This document shows positions 1-5,608 of a stretch of 5,608 nucleotides of DNA, piece after piece. Both the position numbers and the translations under genes were made by a program. Where the stretch lies: contig JAFGBE010000175.1 in the NCBI GenBank assembly GCA_016933315.1, positions 1-5,608 of the forward strand, given 5' to 3'. This stretch comes from Candidatus Auribacterota bacterium (GTDB taxonomy: Bacteria > Auribacterota > UBA6266). A model generated the notes under the pieces. That model ran no database searches, was not told the origin of the DNA, and saw nothing but the letters and a program-made list of their open reading frames with translations. How positions within the stretch are numbered: position 1 is the stretch's first letter; every line of letters starts with the position of its first letter.

Positions 1-199
1 CGCAGATCATAAATCCGGTAAAAGGGCTGAATGCTATCTTGCTGTAATTGACTTCTATGCCGTCGGGAAGCAGCGAGGGCAGCTTTCTCTCAAAAGCCGG
101 CACCAGCTTAAATGGGATAAAATACCAGTTTGCCGTAACCCATAGCAGAAGAACAAACAGCAAGGAAGGCAGAATAAGATACAGACACAATTTTTTCAT
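1..199 (-). CDS. N-terminus of a membrane-anchored AsmA/TamB/GspN-like protein (partial)
   Basis: The first 66 codons can be read from an ATG at 199 down to the left edge, where the gene is cut off with the frame still open. The protein begins MKKLCLYLILPSLLFVLLLW. Residues 4-23 form one hydrophobic segment after a short basic tip, as in a signal anchor or uncleaved inner-membrane helix. What follows (about residues 30-66: basic/amphipathic, then SLLPDGIEVNYSKIAFSPF, then GF) resembles the start of periplasmic AsmA, TamB or type II secretion GspN-like proteins. In those, a helix is followed by 'short helix, G-I-x-V, x-x-I-x-x-S-P-F-x-G' and a long beta-rich domain. That resemblance is from memory of the pattern and is weak with so little sequence. 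No Shine-Dalgarno sequence precedes the ATG (the bases just upstream read ATTTCCTT), but the long open frame, MKK start and membrane segment support the call. It lies 75 bases downstream of the GH35 gene on the same strand and may be co-transcribed or have its own promoter. Family assignment is tentative; that it is a real coding start is more secure. Confidence 0.6.
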   Translation of the reverse strand, partial: MKKLCLYLILPSLLFVLLLWVTANWYFIPFKLVPAFERKLPSLLPDGIEVNYSKIAFSPFTGFMIC

Positions 200-250
200 A
201 AGGAAATTATATAAAAATACATATTATATATAAATGAAAAATTATGCCTT
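200..250 (-). promoter_or_regulatory. A/T-rich leader and possible promoter of the left-edge gene
   Basis: The stretch just upstream of the ATG at 199 is almost entirely A and T between about 200 and 245, unlike the rest of the window. On the minus strand it holds two exact TATAAT hexamers, at 228-223 and 211-206. The first would start transcription about 17 bases before the ATG. No recognisable -35 box sits 16-18 bases upstream of it (the sequence there reads roughly AAAGGC). In such A/T-rich DNA, TATAAT can arise by chance. A promoter is plausible because no clear terminator or operon-style ribosome site links this gene to the one before it, but it is not demonstrated. Confidence 0.28.
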
Positions 251-274
251 TTCGCGGACTGTCCATGCACCGCT

Positions 275-3052
275 TTACCTGCTCAATACGGTTTTTGACT
301 TCTTCGAAGTATAATAGAAGCCGAGCTTTAAATCTTCGAATTCCGCGGGAAGGAACCCTGATTGCTTAACGGGGTGGAATCCCGGCCCCTCAAGAAGAAT
401 GACCATCTCATTTTCCTTTTTCAGCAGGCTGTCGGGAATAAAGAACCTATTCTGAGGCCCGACAGATTCGTATTTGCCGAGCAGAAACCCGTTTACATAT
501 ATAAGGCACCTGTTGCTCAGGGATTTTACCTCCACGAACACGGGGGCTGTATGTTCCTTGTCGATATTAAGAGAAAAACGCCTTCTGAACCAGATTAAAT
601 TGCCGGCGTCTTCCTGTACGACATACTTTTCCGCGGCCGGCGCATCTATCCATGCGCTTTCATCCGCCTGCGCGGAAAAATACTTCCTGTCGTTCCCACC
701 AAGCCCGAATTTCAGTTTCCAGTCTTTAAATTCATGTTCAAACTTCTTTCCTTCCGCTTTACCGTAAACTTTTACGGGATAATAAAGCCCGCTGACTTTC
801 TGTATAGGGCCTTCGTGAGGATGGGCTTTTGTATGAAACTCATTCGCATAAAGTATTGCCAGGGTGTTTTTCCCTTTCTTCGCATATTTGCTTATATCAA
901 GCACGGGAGACCCTATCCCGACCCATCTGAATGACCCGTTTATATAAACCAGGAGCCTGTCCATTTCATTTGTTTTGACGGAAAGTTTCACTTCCGACGC
1001 CCCGGCATCCACCGTAAAATAATTTCTGTACCAGTAATAGCCGTGCCCAAGGTACCCGCCTTTTTCAAGCGCTGTTTTTGAATCGATCTTATTCCACCCC
1101 GAATCGTCAAATTTCTCTCCCGCTTCCGCGCTGTCGGGGCAGTATTTCCAGTTGCTTATCCATTTGATTTCCGGCGTCAGGATATCTTTATATTCGCAGC
1201 GGAAAACATACGCGCCCAACACCGCATCCTTTTTCAGGGCGACTTCCCTGCCGTCGACCATAAGGTTATGCGGGTCAAAACCGCACCACAGGTAAGCATA
1301 ATGCTCGCCGGGATTATTCACCTGAAAGGAAATCTCCAGCGCATTCTCCTTCCTGTTTATATCTTCAAGATAATAATTATCGGTTATTATAACCATTTCA
1401 TCGGAAATCCAGAATTTATCGGCCATGTCTTCCGGAATCACTATGAAAGTGATGCCGCCGGCTTTAAACACGCTGACTTTACCGTGCGAATACCGTATTG
1501 TATTCAATCCGGCATTGCCTTCCAGCGAAACCCCTTCGCTTGCGCCGGTTATTTCGCCGGCGGTCTTTATCACCATTTCCCCTTCAATGCCCTTTTTCCC
1601 CCTCATAAATACATACTCGGTATTCCCGACCTTTCTCTTTGATAAAATCTCCGATGTAGAATATACGATATGTAAGTCATCGCTGAGTTTAAAATCTACA
1701 GGCAGGAGAAGAGAGCTTTTGGGGCTCATAGTCAGGTTCCTGCCGGCGCCCGGAAGCTTAATTTTCCCCTTGAGCTGCCCGGAATAAAACTCAACCGCGA
1801 ATTCCCTCGGTACATCTTCCAGGTTTCTTATCAATAACACCGAACGGTCCGTGCCTCTCCTTAAAATCGTCCTTACATTTTCATATGAAAATTTAAAGTC
1901 TTCTCTCTGCTCGGACGCTTTTTTATGTAAAACGGCAATATTTTCGGATCCTGAAACAAAACGGGCGCCGTCCCTGTCAATAGTCCCCGCTGTTATGACA
2001 TCGGGAAAAGACTCAAGGAAATAAGCCCAGTTCCTGATTAAATGGTATTTTCTGTGCAGCTCCCCCCATTCGCGTATCGGGGAGGCGCCGAAGTCAAATG
2101 TAGTGCAGGTCCCTATCCCGCCGTAATCCCCTTTGCTTATCCAGAACGGAAATGTCGTCCCGCCGGCAAACATATAATAATTGATGACAGAATTACCGTA
2201 AGCCAGCAGGGTTTTGGTAATAGCTTCAACCGCTTCATATTCGACCTCGTACAAAGGTTTGCCGAACTGCGCAAACCACCCTGCTTCAAGTTCCATCATC
2301 ATAACGGGCTTATCCGGCTGCAGCCTGAGGCTGTCATCCATTTTCCTGTCAAAATCATTGAATTCCCACATCCATATCCACGGAATATTCGGATAATATG
2401 TATGCGTATTTATAATTTCCGTACCGAGAATGCAGCTTCCCTCATTGGTGAAAGCGGGCACGTCTATGCCTGTTCCTCTTACAATATCAAGCAGCTTTAG
2501 AAGATATTTGCGCGCTGTTTCCTTCGATCCCGTTATTTCCGGCATCTCTTCCAGCAAATGGTCGTATTCGTTCTCTATCTGTACCAGCACCACATTGCCG
2601 CCCTGTGTAAAAAGATGCGGCTTGGCAATTTCTGCGACCTCTTCATACCATTTTTTTACCAGCGCAAGGTATTCCTTATCCGCAACTCTCAAGCGTATAT
2701 TCTTCGCCAAAAGCCAGTGCGGAAACCCGCCGAAATCCCACTCCGCGCAAATATAAGGTCCGGGCTTCAATATCACATAAAGGCCGTATTTTTCGCAGAG
2801 CTTGAGAAAATACGGCAGGTCTCGGTCCCCTTCCCAGTTCAAGGCGCCTTCCTCTTCCTCATGGAAGTTCCAGGGTATATAAGTGGCTATAAGGTTGCAT
2901 CCCGCCTGTTTCACCTTTTTTACCCTGTCCTCCCACAATCCCCTGGGCATGCGGAAATAGTGTACCTCTCCCCCTATAAGTATCTTCCTCTCTCCGTTAA
3001 TGATAAGACTGTATTTATCGTATTTTACCGTATTTTTCATCTTTTTCCCCAT
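275..3052 (-). CDS. GH35 beta-galactosidase-like enzyme, cytoplasmic
   Basis: A complete 925-residue glycoside hydrolase family 35 enzyme, expected to remove terminal beta-linked galactose (or a related sugar) from oligosaccharides by a retaining mechanism. The TIM barrel spans roughly residues 12-340. It shows family landmarks in order: GGEVHYFR (28-34), IPWNFHE (59-65), KPGPYICAEW (96-105), VQIENEY (157-163) and MELEAGW (253-259). By comparison with the family, E162 is the acid/base and E254 the nucleophile; both are present. A middle beta domain follows. Two jelly-roll domains near 670-765 and 815-910 share the plan W-[YF]-R-x-x-F ... R-x-L-[IV]-Y-[IV]-N-G, as in multi-domain bacterial GH35 enzymes. 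There is no signal peptide or membrane segment, so it should act in the cytoplasm on imported substrate. The ATG at 3052 has no ribosome site upstream; the in-frame ATG at 3040 has GGGGA five bases before it and may be the true start (921 residues). A promoter and a palindromic operator lie directly upstream. Linkage specificity cannot be read from the sequence; beta-1,3-galactosidase and exo-glucosaminidase activities also occur in this family. Confidence 0.93.
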   Translation of the reverse strand: MGKKMKNTVKYDKYSLIINGERKILIGGEVHYFRMPRGLWEDRVKKVKQAGCNLIATYIPWNFHEEEEGALNWEGDRDLPYFLKLCEKYGLYVILKPGPYICAEWDFGGFPHWLLAKNIRLRVADKEYLALVKKWYEEVAEIAKPHLFTQGGNVVLVQIENEYDHLLEEMPEITGSKETARKYLLKLLDIVRGTGIDVPAFTNEGSCILGTEIINTHTYYPNIPWIWMWEFNDFDRKMDDSLRLQPDKPVMMMELEAGWFAQFGKPLYEVEYEAVEAITKTLLAYGNSVINYYMFAGGTTFPFWISKGDYGGIGTCTTFDFGASPIREWGELHRKYHLIRNWAYFLESFPDVITAGTIDRDGARFVSGSENIAVLHKKASEQREDFKFSYENVRTILRRGTDRSVLLIRNLEDVPREFAVEFYSGQLKGKIKLPGAGRNLTMSPKSSLLLPVDFKLSDDLHIVYSTSEILSKRKVGNTEYVFMRGKKGIEGEMVIKTAGEITGASEGVSLEGNAGLNTIRYSHGKVSVFKAGGITFIVIPEDMADKFWISDEMVIITDNYYLEDINRKENALEISFQVNNPGEHYAYLWCGFDPHNLMVDGREVALKKDAVLGAYVFRCEYKDILTPEIKWISNWKYCPDSAEAGEKFDDSGWNKIDSKTALEKGGYLGHGYYWYRNYFTVDAGASEVKLSVKTNEMDRLLVYINGSFRWVGIGSPVLDISKYAKKGKNTLAILYANEFHTKAHPHEGPIQKVSGLYYPVKVYGKAEGKKFEHEFKDWKLKFGLGGNDRKYFSAQADESAWIDAPAAEKYVVQEDAGNLIWFRRRFSLNIDKEHTAPVFVEVKSLSNRCLIYVNGFLLGKYESVGPQNRFFIPDSLLKKENEMVILLEGPGFHPVKQSGFLPAEFEDLKLGFYYTSKKSKTVLSR

Positions 3053-3056
3053 TAAT

Positions 3057-3070
3057 TGTTAACGTTAACA
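3057..3070. promoter_or_regulatory. LacI/CcpA-type operator palindrome
   Basis: TGTTAACGTTAACA is a perfect 14-base inverted repeat centred on CG. It fits every fixed position of the classical cre-type consensus TGWNANCGNTNWCA bound by LacI/GalR-family regulators, including CcpA. The symmetry stops at its ends: the flanking bases (T at 3056, T at 3071) do not pair. It begins with the last base of the GH35 -10 box and covers the predicted transcription start near 3063, where a bound repressor would block RNA polymerase. The regulator gene is not in the window. A local sugar-specific LacI-family repressor fits better than global catabolite control because the site sits exactly on the promoter, but the sequence does not distinguish them. 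Confidence 0.8.
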
Positions 3071-3098
3071 TTTTCCCATATCCAAAGCTCTTTGTCAA
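3070..3098 (-). promoter_or_regulatory. Sigma70-type promoter of the GH35 gene
   Basis: On the minus strand there is an exact TTGACA -35 box (3098-3093), a 17-base spacer and a -10 hexamer GAAAAT (3075-3070, four of six matches to TATAAT). The weak -10 is preceded by TG plus one base (3078-3076), the extended -10 element, which commonly compensates for a poor hexamer. Transcription would start near 3063, giving a leader of about 11 bases to the first ATG or about 23 to the second. The downstream end overlaps the 14-base operator palindrome. The promoter gives the GH35 gene its own start point even though the upstream phosphorylase gene is on the same strand only 76 bases away. Confidence 0.75.
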
Positions 3099-3128
3099 TA
3101 CCGCCAGGGATGTTTACACACAAGAATT

Positions 3129-5608
3129 TCACATAAGAGTCACGTCTATTTTTTTGACTTTGCCGCTTCTTATGTCAGACGCGAAGGGCTCTTTCACTTC
3201 TCCGGATAACAGCTCTTTTTTCTCACCGTCATAATATTCAAGAAGATACGATTTTACTCCGGCCTTTTTCGCGCCGAATGTATTTTTCCGCCCGGGATTA
3301 TGGTACACAACAAGAGTATTCCCGAGAAACTTGAATGCAAAGCAGTTTGCGGGAATATCGACCCACTCGGTCGACCCGTCCTGCAAGCATGTTTTCATCC
3401 TGCTTGCTACCGTTGTAAACATATCCGAAGATATCGCAGGTTCAAACTTAAGGCTGAGCTTACCCCCCGAAACACCAAACGGCTTAATCCCCGACGTTAT
3501 GAAAAGCCATATCGACAAAAATTCCGCTGTCGAACCCGAAAGCCTGGAAACAAAACCCTGTCCGTGTATCCTCCTGTCGGGATGCGCGCTGCTTGCTATG
3601 AAAGAGGAGTTCTCGAATATGCTTCTGCCGTAAATCTCTGCGTCCATAAAAGGAACCAGGGCTTTTTTCGATATCCTGTAGAACTCTTCCGTTAACCCCG
3701 AGCGCAAAAGTTCCAGCAGGTACTTATATTCCATATGAAGCCATACAGACTCATTTTCAAGCCACCCTCTTGTAAAAATATTTATCCTTCCTATGTCTAT
3801 CCCCTCTCCGGCAAGCGGCGCATTGACTTTTAGCATACCGAGCTTCTTATCATAAATACCGCTTTTTATAACCGCTTTGTGAAAACCTTCCGCTTTTTTC
3901 ACGTTATCGCACACTCTCAGGTAATGTACCGGTCCTTCAAGAAAAGCCGGCAGGGCCCTGTGCCTGAATTTCAGCGGTCTTATACAGGTTAATCCGCTGG
4001 AATTTTTTTTCGGTTTTCCTTTCTCTTTTAAAATCTCATATTTTTCGACTATGCTTTCGAAGTTCGTTTTTATAATCCCTGTTTTTGAATCTACGGCTCT
4101 GCTTATGCCTTTATCCACTACCGCAAGGAAACTCTCCAGCATTTTTTCAAGCGACTTCACCGGTTTCCTGCGCTGCTTTCCTGAAAACCCCGTCAATGTG
4201 GCTTTCCTGTAATTCTCCATGGCGTTATGTCTTTCATCCCAGAACCTGAAAGAGTTTGCGCTGTGCTTCGCCGCGGCCTTTTCAAGAGCGGAGAGAAAAC
4301 CGCTCACTTCATCGGACAAAAGAATGCCTGTATCCGGCGCTTTCTCAAATGCGTCCAATATGAACATGATTAATCTTTTAAGCTCTATCGTTTCGGCAAC
4401 GGATGAACCGAAAAGACCGGGCAAGCCGTTCAGGGCATCGCACCAATTCGGTTTATCCGATTCCATCTCGATGCCTATGCCGGCCGGGTCCAGGGAAGCA
4501 AATTTGTTCGCCGCAAGGCACAACAGCTTCTCAATGAGGATAGTTTTATATACACCGCCGCGGCCAAATTGCTTCCGCATTTCAGCTTTGTTTTCTTTTC
4601 TTCTTTCTATCATAGCTTTTTTCTGCTTGTTCTCAGCCACGGCATTAAGCTGTCTCGGTTTTGAATTGAAAAGAACATATTTCTCCGCGCGCGGGCGCAC
4701 TACCAGGTAATTATCGTAATAAACGAAATCTTTTTTCCCGAAAAGCAGTTCTTCCTTCTCTTCGGGGTACACTGCCAGAAAGGCCTCTATAAGGTCGATA
4801 TTGTAATGCCAGTGGTCGGACCAGTAACCTACAGCGGGCGAAGCGCAGTCGATTCTCCGGCCGCAGGAAATAATTTTATCCAGCACCTTTTCTTTTTTCC
4901 CTGACCCGGTCTTGATATGTTTCCGCTCAAGCATATTAAAGAAACCGCCAAGGCTGAACGGCTCTGAAATAAATTCAGCCACCGCTTGCCTGTCTCTCCC
5001 CTTAAACAACGACAGGAACTCCTTACGGTTATAAATACGGAATTTGGAACCTTCTATCTTGAGGGGGTTAAAGCCGTCGGACTGCAGCAGGTTGACAAAA
5101 CATGAAATAACTTCTTCCTTCACGCGCGGGTTAAAGAATATATCACTGCGCCTGTTCTGGTTTACATCCCTGTAATTTCCCGTTCCCTGTGAAAAATATT
5201 CGGGCATAATCACAAAATTATTATATTCTCTCTCCATGTCGCCGTGTATTCTCGAATAAATATAATAATTCGTTTTTTTCGCGCCGGCGCCCAGAGTAAT
5301 CGGGAACCCCCCTCTCAGCAAATTATCCAGAAAGGTCTGACGGCAGTAATTGTCGAACTCGGGGGAAGATGATTTCGTCAATATTTTATCGGTTATGGAC
5401 GCGATCAGCGCCGCGCTTTCCTTTTTCTTTTCATCAAAATACGTCCCCCCGGCAATCCTGCCGAAAAAAGTATCTATGTCTTTCAGCTCGTTAACCTTTC
5501 CTATAACCGAATAATACAGGATTTCGGCGCCCGGCTTTAAGGCGCACGTAAAATATCCGAACCCCGCAGGGGTCTTGTTTCTTGCTTCGGCCCTGTGGGA
5601 AAACTTAA
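3129..5608 (-). CDS. Clan GH-Q glycoside phosphorylase-like enzyme (GH94/GH149/GH161-related), 5' end outside window
   Basis: 825 residues are readable, ending at a TGA at 3131-3129. A TTG at 5381 could be taken as a start, but the frame is open for 75 more codons to the edge and that stretch (ending in KKKESAALIASITDKILTKS) reads as the same protein, so the gene is truncated by the window. Numbering from the edge, about 1-60 looks like the end of the N-terminal beta-sandwich. RQTFLDNLLRGGFP (89-102) opens the (alpha/alpha)6 barrel, and GNYRDVNQNRRSD (143-155) is another landmark. KPNWCDALNGLPGLFGSS (385-402) carries the probable general-acid aspartate, D390, equivalent to W-N-D-G of cellobiose phosphorylase. 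HGQGFVSRLSGSTAEF (681-696) matches the Gly/Ser/Thr phosphate-binding loop. Proteins of this layout, about 1,000-1,200 residues, are often named 'cellobiose phosphorylase'. The KPxWxDALNGLPG form recalls larger relatives such as the GH149/GH161 beta-1,3-glucan phosphorylases rather than GH94 itself; this is from memory. No membrane segment is visible. Clan membership is fairly sure; substrate, and phosphorolysis itself, are inferred. Confidence 0.82.
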   Translation of the reverse strand, partial: KFSHRAEARNKTPAGFGYFTCALKPGAEILYYSVIGKVNELKDIDTFFGRIAGGTYFDEKKKESAALIASITDKILTKSSSPEFDNYCRQTFLDNLLRGGFPITLGAGAKKTNYYIYSRIHGDMEREYNNFVIMPEYFSQGTGNYRDVNQNRRSDIFFNPRVKEEVISCFVNLLQSDGFNPLKIEGSKFRIYNRKEFLSLFKGRDRQAVAEFISEPFSLGGFFNMLERKHIKTGSGKKEKVLDKIISCGRRIDCASPAVGYWSDHWHYNIDLIEAFLAVYPEEKEELLFGKKDFVYYDNYLVVRPRAEKYVLFNSKPRQLNAVAENKQKKAMIERRKENKAEMRKQFGRGGVYKTILIEKLLCLAANKFASLDPAGIGIEMESDKPNWCDALNGLPGLFGSSVAETIELKRLIMFILDAFEKAPDTGILLSDEVSGFLSALEKAAAKHSANSFRFWDERHNAMENYRKATLTGFSGKQRRKPVKSLEKMLESFLAVVDKGISRAVDSKTGIIKTNFESIVEKYEILKEKGKPKKNSSGLTCIRPLKFRHRALPAFLEGPVHYLRVCDNVKKAEGFHKAVIKSGIYDKKLGMLKVNAPLAGEGIDIGRINIFTRGWLENESVWLHMEYKYLLELLRSGLTEEFYRISKKALVPFMDAEIYGRSIFENSSFIASSAHPDRRIHGQGFVSRLSGSTAEFLSIWLFITSGIKPFGVSGGKLSLKFEPAISSDMFTTVASRMKTCLQDGSTEWVDIPANCFAFKFLGNTLVVYHNPGRKNTFGAKKAGVKSYLLEYYDGEKKELLSGEVKEPFASDIRSGKVKKIDVTLM

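Noticed and set aside
48..233. A 61-residue plus-strand frame at the left edge
   Set aside because: It lies opposite the start of the membrane-protein gene and ends in the A/T-rich leader. Its product is low in hydrophobic core residues and has no recognisable motif, whereas the minus-strand reading has a clear membrane anchor.
254..273. A possible terminator hairpin just after the GH35 stop codon
   Set aside because: The pairing is only GCGG with CCGC (four pairs) around a 12-base loop, and on the minus strand it is followed by AAAA rather than a run of T. It is too weak to call as a terminator.
2558..3055. A 165-residue plus-strand frame opposite the GH35 N-terminus
   Set aside because: It is antisense to the most conserved part of the GH35 catalytic domain, including residues 28-163. 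The product shows no family features. Long antisense frames are common opposite genes of this composition.
3110..3123. A second half-operator, TGTTTAC, near the -35 box of the GH35 promoter
   Set aside because: It resembles one arm of the operator but has no matching second arm and no central CG, so chance is the simpler explanation.
4219..4710. A 163-residue plus-strand frame opposite the phosphorylase gene, and similar frames at 1268-1787, 2042-2500 and 3300-3695
   Set aside because: All lie fully inside well-supported minus-strand genes, have no convincing ribosome sites or domains, and are explained as shadows.
1..5608. CRISPR arrays, tRNA or rRNA genes, insertion sequences and direct repeats
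   Set aside because: I looked for spaced repeats, cloverleaf-like stretches, conserved rRNA segments and terminal inverted repeats with a transposase, and saw none. Nearly all of the window is accounted for by the three genes.

Overview
The window holds three genes, all on the minus strand. They are best read from the right edge to the left. By eye (not counted) the base composition is a little under half G+C. The signals are of ordinary bacterial type: a sigma70-like promoter and a LacI-type operator. The left-edge gene starts with a membrane anchor followed by what looks like an AsmA/TamB/GspN-like sequence, which would point to a bacterium with an outer membrane. I cannot name the organism; an uncultured diderm lineage is a guess.

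Layout. (1) 5608-3129: the C-terminal 825 residues of a large glycoside phosphorylase-like enzyme of the (alpha/alpha)6-barrel clan GH-Q, the clan of cellobiose phosphorylase. Its start lies outside the window: the reading frame stays open to the right edge, so the TTG at 5381 is not the true start. (2) 3128-3053: a short intergenic region with a perfect TTGACA -35 box, a 17-base spacer and an extended -10 box. The -10 runs directly into a perfect 14-base palindrome, TGTTAACGTTAACA, the form of a LacI/CcpA-family operator. (3) 3052-275: a complete GH35 beta-galactosidase-like enzyme of 925 residues with both catalytic glutamates and no signal peptide. (4) 274-200: an A/T-rich gap. (5) 199-1: the first 66 residues of a membrane-anchored protein that runs off the left edge.

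How the parts fit. The GH35 enzyme looks cytoplasmic, and the phosphorylases of its neighbour's clan normally act in the cytoplasm on imported oligosaccharides. The simplest reading is a sugar-utilisation locus. One enzyme would remove a terminal beta-linked sugar (probably galactose), and the other would split a beta-glycoside with phosphate to save ATP. A LacI-family regulator would switch on the GH35 promoter when the sugar is present. No transporter or regulator gene lies in the window, so the substrate and the regulator remain inference. The left-edge gene is probably unrelated to sugar breakdown.
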